Of a stretch of 64,000 nucleotides of DNA, positions 49,340-57,389 are shown piece by piece. The stretch lies in assembly GCF_024584805.1 (NCBI RefSeq), contig NZ_CP075715.1, positions 1,910,001 to 1,974,000 on the forward strand. The letters run 5' to 3'. The translations under genes were made by a program, and so were the position numbers. The notes under the pieces were generated by a model. The model made no database searches and was not told where the DNA came from. It saw only the letters and a program-made list of their open reading frames with translations. Numbering within the stretch: position 1 is the first letter of the stretch; every line of letters begins with the position of its first letter. This DNA comes from Streptomyces sp. FIT100 (GTDB lineage Bacteria; Actinomycetota; Actinomycetes; Streptomycetales; Streptomycetaceae).

Positions 49340-50779
49340 TCAGACCGCCGGCACGCACCTGCCGTCCTCCGTGCGATAGGTCCACTTCGCGCCGTCCCGC
49401 ACGAGCTCCTTCACGGCCCGCACGAACCGCTCGACGTGCTCGTCCGGCGTACCGGCCCCGAAACTGACCCGGATCGCGTTCAGCGAACGCTCGCCCGACT
49501 CGGCCTCCGGGGCGCCGCATTCGCCCTGGTCGGCCGGGTCGCTGCCGAGCAGCGTGCGGACCAGCGGGTGCGCGCAGAAGAGTCCGTCGCGGACGCCGAT
49601 GCCGTACTCGGCCGAGAGCGCGGCGGCGAAGTGGGAGCTGTTCCAGCCGTCCACGACGAACGAGAGGACACCGACGCGCGGCGCGTCCTCCCCGAAGAGC
49701 GACAGCAGACGCACCTCGGGCACCTCGGCGAGGCCCTCGCGGACCCGGGCGACGAGGTACTGCTCGCGCGCGACCAGCGCCTCGAACCCGGCCTCCTTCA
49801 GCGCCTTGCAGGCGGAGGCGATGGAGTAGACGCCGATGACGTTCGGCGAGCCGGCTTCGTGGCGGGCGGCGGTGGTGTGCCATTCCACGTCCACGCCGCC
49901 GTCCGTGCGCCGCGCGACCTTGCGCGAGGCGCCGCCCCCGGCGAGGTACGGCTCGGCCTCCCGCAGCCAGTCGGCCCGCCCGGCGAGCACACCGGAGCCG
50001 AACGGTGCGTACAGCTTGTGCCCGGAGAACGCGACCCAGTCGACGTCCAACTCCCGTACGGAGACCGGGTGGTGCGGGGCGAGCTGTGCCGCGTCGAGGA
50101 CGATGCGGGCGCCGTGGGCATGCGCCGCGGCGGCGAGCTCACGTACCGGCCAGAGCTCGCCGGTGACGTTGGAGGCGCCGGTCACGCAGACCAGCGCCGG
50201 CCCGTACGGGTCTCGCCCGGCGAGCGCCGACTCCAGGGTGCGCACCGCCTCGCCGGGCGTGCGCGGGGCGTTCAGGTAGGTCACCCGCGCGCCCCTCCAG
50301 GGCAGCAGCGAGGCGTGGTGCTCGGTCTCGAAGACGAAGACCTCGCAGTCGGCGGGGACGACCTGGGCGAGGAGGTTGAGCGAGTCCGTCGTCGAGCGGG
50401 TGAAGACGACCTGGTCGTCGACGCGGCAGTCGAGGAACTCGTGGACGGTCGCCCGGCTGCTCTCGAACAGGTCCGTGGACAGCTGCGAGAGGTACCCGGC
50501 GCCGCGGTGGACGCTGCCGTAGTAGGGGGCGTACGCGGCGACGTCGTCCCACACGCGCTGGAGGGCGGGGGCGCTGGCGGCGTAGTCGAGGGCGGCGTAG
50601 GTGACTTCGCCGCCGGTGACGAGGGGCACGGTGACGTCCCGGCCGAGCACCGGGAGCGGGGCGGCGCAGCAGGGGTCGGTGGACTCGGCGGTCCCGACCG
50701 CGGTCTCAACTGCGGTGGCGGCGACGGGAATCGTGGCGGTGACGACGGTGGCGGCGACGGTGTGCGGGCGCACGGACAT
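49340..50779 (-). CDS. Class V aminotransferase/cysteine-desulfurase-fold PLP enzyme under SAM-IV control
   Basis: This 479-residue fold-type I PLP enzyme belongs to the NifS/Csd superfamily. Visible motifs are VTYAALDYAASAPALQRVWDDV, YYGSVHRGAGYLSQLSTDLFE, the PLP-anchoring lysine in WVAFSGHKLYAPFGSG (Lys255), RIVLDAAQLAPHHPV and FVVDGWNSSHFAAALSAEYG. The loop where desulfurases carry the nucleophilic Cys reads VRDGLFCAHPLVR. An N-terminal Val/Ala/Thr-rich segment of about 35 residues includes CC. A SAM-IV riboswitch 195 bases upstream indicates a job in methionine, SAM or sulfur metabolism. The exact reaction is unknown. The start ATG 50779 has an AGGAGATA site. Confidence 0.88.
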   Translation of the reverse strand: MSVRPHTVAATVVTATIPVAATAVETAVGTAESTDPCCAAPLPVLGRDVTVPLVTGGEVTYAALDYAASAPALQRVWDDVAAYAPYYGSVHRGAGYLSQLSTDLFESSRATVHEFLDCRVDDQVVFTRSTTDSLNLLAQVVPADCEVFVFETEHHASLLPWRGARVTYLNAPRTPGEAVRTLESALAGRDPYGPALVCVTGASNVTGELWPVRELAAAAHAHGARIVLDAAQLAPHHPVSVRELDVDWVAFSGHKLYAPFGSGVLAGRADWLREAEPYLAGGGASRKVARRTDGGVDVEWHTTAARHEAGSPNVIGVYSIASACKALKEAGFEALVAREQYLVARVREGLAEVPEVRLLSLFGEDAPRVGVLSFVVDGWNSSHFAAALSAEYGIGVRDGLFCAHPLVRTLLGSDPADQGECGAPEAESGERSLNAIRVSFGAGTPDEHVERFVRAVKELVRDGAKWTYRTEDGRCVPAV

Positions 50780-50805
50780 GGCGGTATCTCCTGGCGAATG
50801 AAGGC

Positions 50806-50841
50806 TGGGGGTGCCTCCCAGGCGCAGCTCTCGGGGAGGCT
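50806..50841. repeat. REP-like palindrome
   Basis: TGGGGGTGCCTCCCAGG is followed by CGCAGCTCTCGGGGAGG. It is the same family as the palindromes at 13025, within 51296-51368, and at 61821. It lies between the aminotransferase gene and its riboswitch. Confidence 0.65.
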
Positions 50842-50900
50842 GTGAACAACCCGCACGGGGGGGGCGCGCAACGGCCGCATCGCGTACGGGGTGGGGAAGG

Positions 50901-50915
50901 GGGGCCGACAGCCCC
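50901..50915 (-). terminator. Hairpin downstream of the SAM-IV aptamer
   Basis: Arms GGGGC/GCCCC flank a 5-base loop, immediately at the stop codon of a 6-codon frame. It may be the expression platform (terminator or ribosome-controlled hairpin) of the riboswitch. Confidence 0.45.
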
Positions 50916-50935
50916 TAGCGCATTCGCTTGCTCAC
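50915..50935 (-). CDS. Candidate six-codon upstream ORF (VSKRMR)
   Basis: GTG AGC AAG CGA ATG CGC TAG follows GGGAGCTC at a plausible distance, and its stop codon overlaps the 5' edge of the hairpin at 50901-50915. It lies between the SAM-IV aptamer and the aminotransferase gene. Translation is unproven. Confidence 0.4.
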   Translation of the reverse strand: MSKRMR

Positions 50936-50974
50936 GAGAGAGCTCCCTTGAGGACCAGGACCCCAGGGATTCGA

Positions 50975-51094
50975 GGGGTCCGCGCTTGCCGCAGACCTCG
51001 CTGCCTGCGGCCTGGTCTTCACCCGGGGCACCCCGCCACGGACGGAGGGTTGCCGGACAGCGGGCCGGGGCCGTAATCGCTGTCACTCATGACC
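50975..51094 (-). ncRNA. SAM-IV riboswitch
   Basis: Read on the minus strand, the leader contains the SAM-IV hallmarks in order: GGTCATGAGTGACAGCG, GTCCGGCAACCCTCCGTCCG, GGCGGGGTGCCCCGGGTGAA with GACCAGGCC, and the 3' pseudoknot partner GGCAAGCGCGGACCCC. SAM-IV aptamers are actinobacterial and control sulfur/methionine genes. Here the downstream gene is the class V aminotransferase at 49340-50779. Confidence 0.88.
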
Positions 51095-51103
51095 TTGGAA
51101 AGC

Positions 51104-51131
51104 ATCCTGCCATACGTTCCGGAACGCGCAA
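51104..51131 (-). promoter_or_regulatory. Candidate promoter for the SAM-IV leader
   Basis: TTGCGC (51131-51126) and CAGGAT (51109-51104) are spaced by 16 bases and precede the aptamer by about 10 bases. The spacer contains the perfect palindrome CGTTCCGGAACG. Confidence 0.45.
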
Positions 51132-51158
51132 GGCGCAGTCCGTCATCCGGACTGCGCC
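51132..51158 (-). terminator. Hairpin terminator downstream of trpD
   Basis: An 11 bp perfect stem GGCGCAGTCCG/CGGACTGCGCC has loop TCATC. It is now separated from the trpD stop codon by the MITE-like element. Confidence 0.75.
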
Positions 51159-51171
51159 CCGCGTCACAGCA

Positions 51172-51415
51172 CTAGGTCGTGTCTGACACATGGCGCCGTC
51201 CGCCCGCAGGGCGGGGTGCGCGACGTCCGGTGCGTGCAATCGCAAGGCGGAGCATCAACCTCGTACTGGACGTACTCGGATGACTCCGACAACACAGCGT
51301 GGGGGCACCTCCCGTGCCCGAAGGGCTACGGGGGTGGGGGCACCTCCCAGGCGCGAGCTCTGGGGGAGCGTGCCGGACGCCGCGCACCAGGCGGGATTTG
51401 TCAGACACGGCCTAG
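51172..51415. mobile_element. 244 bp MITE-like element with 17 bp terminal inverted repeats
   Basis: The ends are CTAGGTCGTGTCTGACA (51172-51188) and TGTCAGACACGGCCTAG (51399-51415), inverted repeats with 16 of 17 matches; the outer CTAG may be a target duplication. The interior has no coding gene and holds two REP-like palindromes (about 51296-51368). The right-hand CTAG contains the trpD stop codon. It is most likely a non-autonomous transposable element. Confidence 0.85.
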
Positions 51416-52476
51416 CGATTGCTCGCCGCCACCCAGCGGTCCAGAGCGCGCTTCGCCGCGCCCGAGTCGATGGACTCCGCCGCCTGCGCCATTCCGGACC
51501 TGAGCCGGTCGACCAGGTCGCCCTCGCCGTCCCCCAGCGCGGCGAGCGCGGCCGCCGAGTTCAGCAGCACCGCGTCCCGCACCGGTCCGGCCTCACCGGC
51601 GAGGAGCCTGCGGGCCACATCCGCGTTGTACGAGGCGTCCGCGCCGCGCAGCGCCTCCACCGGGACCAGCTCGATACCGACGTCCCGCGGGTCGAAGGAC
51701 TCCTCGCGCACCGCGCCGTCGCGCACCACCCACACCCGGGAGGTGGCGGTCGTGGTCAGCTCGTCGAGTCCGTCGTCCCCGCGGAAGACCAGCGCGCTGG
51801 AGCCGCGCTCGGCCAGCACCCCGGCCATGATGGGCGCCATCCTGGCGTCGGCGACACCAGTGGCCTGCGCCTTGACCCGGGCGGGATTGGTGAGCGGGCC
51901 CAGGAAATTGAACGTCGTACGGATGCCGAGTTCCTTGCGCGCCGCCGCCACGTGCCGAAGGGCGGGGTGGAACTTCACGGCGAAGCAGAAGGTGATCCCC
52001 GCTTCCTCCGCGACCTCCGCGACCCGCTGCGGCGTCAGCTCCAGATTGACGCCGAGCTTCTCCAGGACGTCGGAGGCGCCGCTCGCGCTGGACGCCGCAC
52101 GGTTGCCGTGCTTGACGACCTTCGCACCGGTGCCGGCGACGACGATCGCCGACATGGTCGAGATGTTGACGGTCTTGGCGCCGTCGCCGCCCGTCCCCAC
52201 GATGTCGACGGTCTTCCCCGGCACCTCGATCGTCCTGGCGTGCTCGTACATCGTCCGTACGAGCCCGGCGATCTCCTCGACGGTCTCCCCCTTGGCGCGC
52301 AGGGCGACGGCGAATCCCGCGATCTGCGCGTCGGTGGCCTCGCCCCGCAGGATCCGGTCCATCGCCCAGGCGGTGGCGTCCGCGCTCTGGTCGCGTCCGT
52401 ACAGCAGGGAGTCCAGTACCGCGGGCCAGGAACGGCCCGCCGCGGTAGTGCCTCCTGCGGGGGTCACAGCGCTCAT
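51412..52476 (-). CDS. trpD: Anthranilate phosphoribosyltransferase
   Basis: This 354-residue enzyme attaches phosphoribosyl to anthranilate, the second step of tryptophan synthesis from chorismate. Motifs are [21 protein letters not shown] (PRPP binding), [53 protein letters not shown] and [14 protein letters not shown]. The start ATG 52476 has a GGAGCGACC site. The stop codon lies in the terminal repeat of the 244 bp element, so the insertion is immediately 3' and leaves the protein intact. Confidence 0.96.
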   Translation of the reverse strand: MSAVTPAGGTTAAGRSWPAVLDSLLYGRDQSADATAWAMDRILRGEATDAQIAGFAVALRAKGETVEEIAGLVRTMYEHARTIEVPGKTVDIVGTGGDGAKTVNISTMSAIVVAGTGAKVVKHGNRAASSASGASDVLEKLGVNLELTPQRVAEVAEEAGITFCFAVKFHPALRHVAAARKELGIRTTFNFLGPLTNPARVKAQATGVADARMAPIMAGVLAERGSSALVFRGDDGLDELTTTATSRVWVVRDGAVREESFDPRDVGIELVPVEALRGADASYNADVARRLLAGEAGPVRDAVLLNSAAALAALGDGEGDLVDRLRSGMAQAAESIDSGAAKRALDRWVAASNR

Positions 52477-52538
52477 GGTCGCTCCTGGTTCCGTACGTAT
52501 GGGATGCCTCCACCCTATCGACCCCCGGGGACGGCGAA

Positions 52539-52566
52539 GAGCCCCGTCCGGCGAATGGACGGGGCT
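52539..52566 (-). terminator. Intrinsic terminator after qcrB
   Basis: Arms GAGCCCCGTCC and GGACGGGGCTC (11 bp, 7-base loop) lie 35 bases past the qcrB stop and before trpD. Confidence 0.88.
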
Positions 52567-52600
52567 CCAGCCGTGGCGATTCAGCTCATCGCGACCGGGA

Positions 52601-54226
52601 TCAGTGGTGGCCGTGGCCGCTCGTGATCTCCTGGTACTCCTCCGCCGTCGGCTTCGGGATCTGGTTCCCCTCGCCGAAGTAGCCCTTGCTGAGCTTGGAC
52701 CGGAGCTTCTCTCCGAGCTTGACCTTGCGTTCGACACCGTGCTCGTCGACCGTCGGGCCGATCTCGACCGGCTGGTACTGCTCGTGCGCCGTGAGCTTGA
52801 ACCGGTCGCCCTGGCTGAGCGGCTCGTGGATCTCGACGAACTCACCGTGCGGCAGCCGCTTGATGATGCCGGACTCGCGCCCGTGCAGCACCTTGTCATG
52901 GTCGCGCCGCTGCAGACCCAGGCAGATCCGCTTGGTGGCGATGAACGCGATGACGGGGCCCGCGATGGCGAAGATCCGGACGAACCAGGTGATCGAGTTG
53001 ATCGACAGATGGAAGTGGGTCGCCCAGAGGTCGTTTCCACCACCGATCAGCATGATCATGTAGAAGGTCACCCACGCGACACCGAACGCGGTACGGGTCG
53101 GCGCGTTGCGCGGCCGGTCCGCGATGTGGTGCTCCCGCTTGTCGCCGGTGATCCAGGCTTCGATGAACGGGTACGCCGCCAGCAGCGCGAGCACGACACC
53201 GAAGAGCACCAGCGGGATGAACACGCCCAGGACCAGGGTGTGGCCCCAGAGGTTGATCTCCCAGCCCGGCATGAAGCGGATCAGACCCTCGGCGAAGCCC
53301 ATGTACCAGTCGGGCTGGGCGCCGGTGGACACATGGTCCGGCCGGTAGGGGCCCATCGCCCAGATCGGGTTGATCTGCGCGATGGCGGCGATGACCGCGA
53401 TGACACCGAAGACCAGGAAGAAGAAGCCGCCGGCCTTGGCCATGTAGATCGGCAGCAGCGGCATGCCGACGACGTTCTTGTTGGTCCGGCCGGGGCCCGC
53501 GAACTGCGTGTGCTTGTGGAAGAAGACCAGGATCAGGTGCGCCACCAGCAGACCGAGCATGATGCCCGGCAGCAGCAGGATGTGGATCGAGTAGAACCGG
53601 GCGACGAAGTCGCCGCCGGGGAACTCGCCGCCGAACAGGAACATCGAGATGTACGTGCCGACGATCGGCGTGGACAGGATCGCGCCCTGCGTAAAGCGGA
53701 CACCGGTGCCGGAGAGCAGGTCGTCCGGGAGCGAGTAGCCGGTGAAACCGGTGAACATGCCGAGGACGAACAGCAGGAAGCCGAACAGCCAGTTGACCTC
53801 GCGCGGCTTGCGGAAGGCGCCGGTGAAGAAGACGCGCATCATGTGCACGAACATCGCCGCGAGGAAGATCAGGGCCGCCCAGTGGTGGATCTGCCGGATC
53901 AGCAGACCACCGCGGACGTCGAAGCTGATGTCCAGCGTGGAGGCGTACGCCTCCGACATCAGGACGCCCTGCATCGGGACGTACGTGCCGTGGTACTCCA
54001 CCTCGTTCATCGACGGGTGGAAGAACAGCGTCAGGTACACACCCGTGAGGATGATGATGATGAAGCTGTAGAGCGCGACCTCACCCAGCATGAAGGACCA
54101 GTGGTCCGGGAAGATCTTGCGCATGTTGGCCTTGGCCAGGGAGTAGACCCCGAGCCGGCCGTCAGCCCAGTCGGCGATCCGCTCGCCGGCGGGCGCCTTG
54201 CGCCTGTTGTCGTCGTTGGTGCTCAT
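52601..54226 (-). CDS. qcrB: Cytochrome bc1 complex cytochrome b subunit
   Basis: This 541-residue membrane subunit binds two b hemes and the quinone sites of the respiratory bc1 complex. Heme-ligand and Qo features are visible: [43 protein letters not shown] replaced by [19 protein letters not shown], and HKHTQF. The actinobacterial C-terminal extension (about 150 residues, ending SGHGHH) is present. It overlaps qcrA by ATGA and is the last gene of ctaE-qcrC-qcrA-qcrB. It forms a supercomplex with the aa3 oxidase encoded downstream. Confidence 0.97.
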   Translation of the reverse strand: MSTNDDNRRKAPAGERIADWADGRLGVYSLAKANMRKIFPDHWSFMLGEVALYSFIIIILTGVYLTLFFHPSMNEVEYHGTYVPMQGVLMSEAYASTLDISFDVRGGLLIRQIHHWAALIFLAAMFVHMMRVFFTGAFRKPREVNWLFGFLLFVLGMFTGFTGYSLPDDLLSGTGVRFTQGAILSTPIVGTYISMFLFGGEFPGGDFVARFYSIHILLLPGIMLGLLVAHLILVFFHKHTQFAGPGRTNKNVVGMPLLPIYMAKAGGFFFLVFGVIAVIAAIAQINPIWAMGPYRPDHVSTGAQPDWYMGFAEGLIRFMPGWEINLWGHTLVLGVFIPLVLFGVVLALLAAYPFIEAWITGDKREHHIADRPRNAPTRTAFGVAWVTFYMIMLIGGGNDLWATHFHLSINSITWFVRIFAIAGPVIAFIATKRICLGLQRRDHDKVLHGRESGIIKRLPHGEFVEIHEPLSQGDRFKLTAHEQYQPVEIGPTVDEHGVERKVKLGEKLRSKLSKGYFGEGNQIPKPTAEEYQEITSGHGHH

Positions 54227-55275
54227 CCGCGCTCCCAGAAGGCAGGGCCGACAGGCTCCGCGAAGTCGCCGAGCGCCTCGAGGAAGCCCTCGTCATTCAC
54301 GCCGATCCGCAGCTGCGGCAGGGCGTGTCCGGCCGGGCCGAAGATGACGCGGGCGCCGTCGGAGAGGTCGAAGGTGGACTGGTGGCACGGGCAGAGGACG
54401 TGGTGCGTCTGCTGCTCGTACAGGGAGATCGGGCATCCGACGTGGGTGCAGATCTTCGAGTACGCCACGATGCCGTCGTGCGACCAGGAGAGCTCGCGCT
54501 TGTCCTTGATCTCGTCCGGCTGGATCCGGACGATCATCAGGGCGGCCTTCGCGATCTCCGTCTGGAAGCTGTGGTCGTGCTCGTTCAGGCCCTCGGGCAT
54601 GGCGAAGGTCAGCGAACCGACGGCGATGTCCTCGGGACGGAGCGGCTCGTTCGTGTTCATGTTGATGAGCTGCTTGCCCTTGGCCCACAGCGTGTGGCGC
54701 AGCTTCTCCTCGGGCAGCGGCCCGAGGTCGCGCAGCAGCATCACACCGGAGAGCGGGACCATGGCGAGCGCGCCGAACATGGTGTTGCGGAGCAGCTTGC
54801 GGCGGCCGAAGCCGGACTCCTCGGCACCGGCCGCGAAGTCGGCCATGACCTTGGCGCGGACCTCGGGCTCGGCCGCGATCGGGTGGCGCTCGTCGGCGAT
54901 CTCCACGTCGGACATCAGGGTGCGGGCCCAGTGGACCGCGCCCGCGCCGATGCAGAACAGCGCGACGCCGAGCGTCATACCGAGCGCGAAGTTCAGCGCG
55001 CTCACATGGCCGAACGGCCAGATGTAGACGATCTTGTCGACCGGGAAGATCACGTACGAGGCGATGAAGCCGATCGTGGCCAGCATCGACAGCGTGAACA
55101 TGAAGGCGACGGCGCGCTCGGAGCGCTTGGCGGCCCGCTCGTCGATGTCCTGGATACGCGGCTTGTGCGGCGGCAGCCCGGGGTCCGCGAACGGATCCTC
55201 CTTGACGGCTACCGCTCCGCGCTCGTGCTCCTGCTCTGCCGGCAGGGACTCTTCTGGAATGTCTTGGCTACTCAT
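54223..55275 (-). CDS. qcrA: Cytochrome bc1 complex Rieske iron-sulfur subunit
   Basis: This 350-residue subunit has three N-terminal membrane helices (actinobacterial type) and a C-terminal Rieske domain. The cluster ligands are in CTHVGCPIS and VLCPCHQSTFDLSDG, followed by GPAGHALPQL. A twin-arginine-like FGRRKLLRN segment precedes the third helix, consistent with Tat-assisted insertion. It overlaps both neighbours by four bases. Confidence 0.97.
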   Translation of the reverse strand: MSSQDIPEESLPAEQEHERGAVAVKEDPFADPGLPPHKPRIQDIDERAAKRSERAVAFMFTLSMLATIGFIASYVIFPVDKIVYIWPFGHVSALNFALGMTLGVALFCIGAGAVHWARTLMSDVEIADERHPIAAEPEVRAKVMADFAAGAEESGFGRRKLLRNTMFGALAMVPLSGVMLLRDLGPLPEEKLRHTLWAKGKQLINMNTNEPLRPEDIAVGSLTFAMPEGLNEHDHSFQTEIAKAALMIVRIQPDEIKDKRELSWSHDGIVAYSKICTHVGCPISLYEQQTHHVLCPCHQSTFDLSDGARVIFGPAGHALPQLRIGVNDEGFLEALGDFAEPVGPAFWERG

Positions 55276-56081
55276 GACTTCTTGGCCTTAGCGGTGTGGG
55301 CCGCGACCCAGATGGCGACTGCGATCAGGGCGCCCAGACCGAAGATCCAGGCGAAGAGACCTTCGGTGACGGGACCGAGGCTGCCCAGGCTCAGTCCGCC
55401 GGGGTTCTCCGTGTCCTCGCCGTTGACGGTCTTGATGTACGCGATGATGTCCCTCTTCTCCTGCTCCGGCATGGTGCCGTCGCCGAAGGAGGGCATGTTC
55501 TGCGGGCCGGTCTGCATGGCCTCGTAGATGTGCTTGTCGCTCACGCCTTCGAGGTTCGGCGCGTACTTGCCGTGCGTGAGGGCGCCGCCCTCGCCGGTGA
55601 AGTTGTGGCACTGGGCGCAGTTGTTGCGGAAGAGCTCGCCACCGTTGGCGATGTCGGCGCCTTCCAGGCTGTACTGCTTCTCGGTCGGCGTGACCGGGCC
55701 CGGCCCGAGCGAGGCGATGTACGCCGCGAGCTGGTCGATCTCGGCCTGCGAGTAGATGTTCTTCTTCTTCGGCACCTGGGCGCCCGGCTGCTGTGCGGGC
55801 ATACGGCCGGTGCCGACCTGGAAGTCCACGGCGGCCGAGCCGACGCCGATCAGGGACGGACCGTCGGAGGTGCCCTGACCGCCGGTTCCGTGGCAGCTGG
55901 CGCAGCCGACGGTGTAGAGCTTCTTGCCCTCCTCGATGGCGAGGGACTGGGCGGTTTCATCGGCCTGTGCCTTGTCCGCGGGTGCGAACGCGGCATACAG
56001 CCCCCCGGTGGCCGCCAGCGCGAGGAGTAGGACGACGACCGCCGCCAGCGGATGGCGTCGTCGTGCGGAGAGCTTTTTCAC
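55272..56081 (-). CDS. qcrC: Diheme cytochrome c subunit of the bc1 complex
   Basis: This 269-residue protein has an N-terminal signal/anchor (PLAAVVVLLLALAATGGLYAAF), two c-type heme motifs (CASCH near residue 55 and CAQCH near residue 155) and a C-terminal membrane helix. The diheme form delivers electrons straight to the aa3 oxidase, replacing a soluble cytochrome c. The start is GTG 56081. It is downstream of ctaE by about 64 bases. Confidence 0.97.
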   Translation of the reverse strand: MKKLSARRRHPLAAVVVLLLALAATGGLYAAFAPADKAQADETAQSLAIEEGKKLYTVGCASCHGTGGQGTSDGPSLIGVGSAAVDFQVGTGRMPAQQPGAQVPKKKNIYSQAEIDQLAAYIASLGPGPVTPTEKQYSLEGADIANGGELFRNNCAQCHNFTGEGGALTHGKYAPNLEGVSDKHIYEAMQTGPQNMPSFGDGTMPEQEKRDIIAYIKTVNGEDTENPGGLSLGSLGPVTEGLFAWIFGLGALIAVAIWVAAHTAKAKKS

Positions 56082-56145
56082 GGATTACCCCGGTGTCAGG
56101 ATCTTCTGCGTCGATGCTTCTGGAATGGTGCGGGTACGGGCCCGG

Positions 56146-56766
56146 CTACTTGATCATGTAGATCGTGGCGAAGAGGCCGATCCAGACGACATCGACGAAG
56201 TGCCAGTAGTAGGACACGACGATGGCGGCGGTTGCCTGCTCGTGGGTGAACCTCCGGGCCGCGTACGTCCTGCCGAGAACGAGCAGGAAGGCGATGAGAC
56301 CGCCCGTCACGTGCAGACCGTGGAAGCCGGTGGTCAGGTAGAAGACCGAGCCGTAGGGGTCGGACGAGAGCGAGAGGCCCTCGTGCTTGACCAGCTCGGT
56401 GTACTCGAACACCTGGCCGCCGATGAAGATCGCACCCATCACGAACGTGATCACGAACCAGGTACGCAGCTTCTTCACATCACCGCGCTCGGCGGCGAAG
56501 ACGCCGAGCTGGCAGGTGAGGGAGGAGAGCACCAGGATCGTGGTGTTGGTGGCCGAGAACGGGAAGTTCAGGGCCGAAGCCTGCTCTGCCCAGTACTCGG
56601 CACCCATCACCGATCGCAGGGTGAAGTACATCGCGAAGAGGGCCGCGAAGAACATCAGCTCGGAACTCAGCCAGATGATGGTTCCGACGCTGGTGAGGTT
56701 CGGCCGATTGACCGACGGGTGCGCGTGCCCGGTTTCTACTGTCGTTGCTGTCGCCACGACCGACAT
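56146..56766 (-). CDS. ctaE: Cytochrome c oxidase subunit III
   Basis: This 206-residue membrane protein has five helices, with [39 protein letters not shown] and [16 protein letters not shown] 56766 is the conventional start, but it lies in a perfect palindrome and directly follows CATA, so that CATAAT overlaps the ATG. A GTG nine bases in (56757) could be the true leaderless start. It is the first gene of ctaE-qcrCAB. Confidence 0.95.
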   Translation of the reverse strand: MSVVATATTVETGHAHPSVNRPNLTSVGTIIWLSSELMFFAALFAMYFTLRSVMGAEYWAEQASALNFPFSATNTTILVLSSLTCQLGVFAAERGDVKKLRTWFVITFVMGAIFIGGQVFEYTELVKHEGLSLSSDPYGSVFYLTTGFHGLHVTGGLIAFLLVLGRTYAARRFTHEQATAAIVVSYYWHFVDVVWIGLFATIYMIK

Positions 56767-56777
56767 TATGTCGGTCG
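56757..56777. promoter_or_regulatory. 21 bp perfect palindrome at the ctaE start
   Basis: Arms CGACCGACAT (56757-56766) and ATGTCGGTCG (56768-56777) flank one T. On the ctaE strand it contains CATAAT, a good -10 hexamer, so it could be an operator covering the promoter of the ctaE-qcrCAB operon. Confidence 0.55.
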
Positions 56778-56957
56778 CTTATCCAGCCCTCACTCCCGGG
56801 GGTGCCGTTCGGTGTGTCCGTACCCCGTGTCCAGCCCGAACGGCCCATCGAAAGCGTTGCCTTTGCCGTGCCGAACCGGTGCTGACATCGCGTCGGGAGG
56901 GGTAGCATCCGGCGCATCGGTGCACCCCGCAGTTCTCCTTGACGAACCGGAGGAACA

Positions 56958-57359
56958 ATGCAGTCGACCGCCACGGTGCTGGTGTACAGCGACAACGCCA
57001 ACACCCGCGAACAGGTGCGGCTCGCCACGGGCCGCCGCCCGGCCGCCGACGTTCCCCCGGTCGAGTTCATCGAGTGCGCGACGCTGCCCGCGGTCCTCTC
57101 GGAGCTGGACAAGGGCGGCATCGACGTCTGCGTACTGGACGGCGAGGCGGTCCCGGCCGGCGGCATGGGCGTCTGCCGGCAGATCAAGGACGAGATCTTC
57201 CGCTGCCCGCCGGTGCTGGTGCTCATGGGACGCCCGCAGGACGCCTGGCTGGCCACCTGGAGCCGGGCGGACGCGGCGGTGACGCTCCCGGTCGAGCCGG
57301 TGGAGTTCGCGGAGGCTCTGGCCGCCCTGATCCGCACCCGCCTGGGCGCCAACCACTGA
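56958..57359 (+). CDS. Receiver-like (pseudo-receiver) protein
   Basis: This 133-residue protein has a CheY-like fold pattern: VLVYSDNANTREQVR, a candidate phospho-site in IDVCVLDGEAVPAGG and VLVLMGRPQDAWLATW. The N-terminal acidic pair is reduced to one Asp, and the conserved Lys before Pro is replaced (LPVEPVEF), so phosphorylation chemistry is doubtful. No output domain is present. It is divergent from ctaE. The start ATG 56958 has a CGGAGGA site. The role is unknown; linkage to respiration genes is conserved in Streptomyces as far as I recall. Confidence 0.8.
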   Translation: MQSTATVLVYSDNANTREQVRLATGRRPAADVPPVEFIECATLPAVLSELDKGGIDVCVLDGEAVPAGGMGVCRQIKDEIFRCPPVLVLMGRPQDAWLATWSRADAAVTLPVEPVEFAEALAALIRTRLGANH

Positions 57360-57389
57360 GGCCGACGGGGGCGCCGGCCTCCGCGCCGC

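Noticed and set aside
51419..55027. 1202-codon open frame on the plus strand
   Set aside because: It is antisense to trpD, qcrB and qcrA; low-complexity Ser/Arg/Glu-rich translation without motifs.
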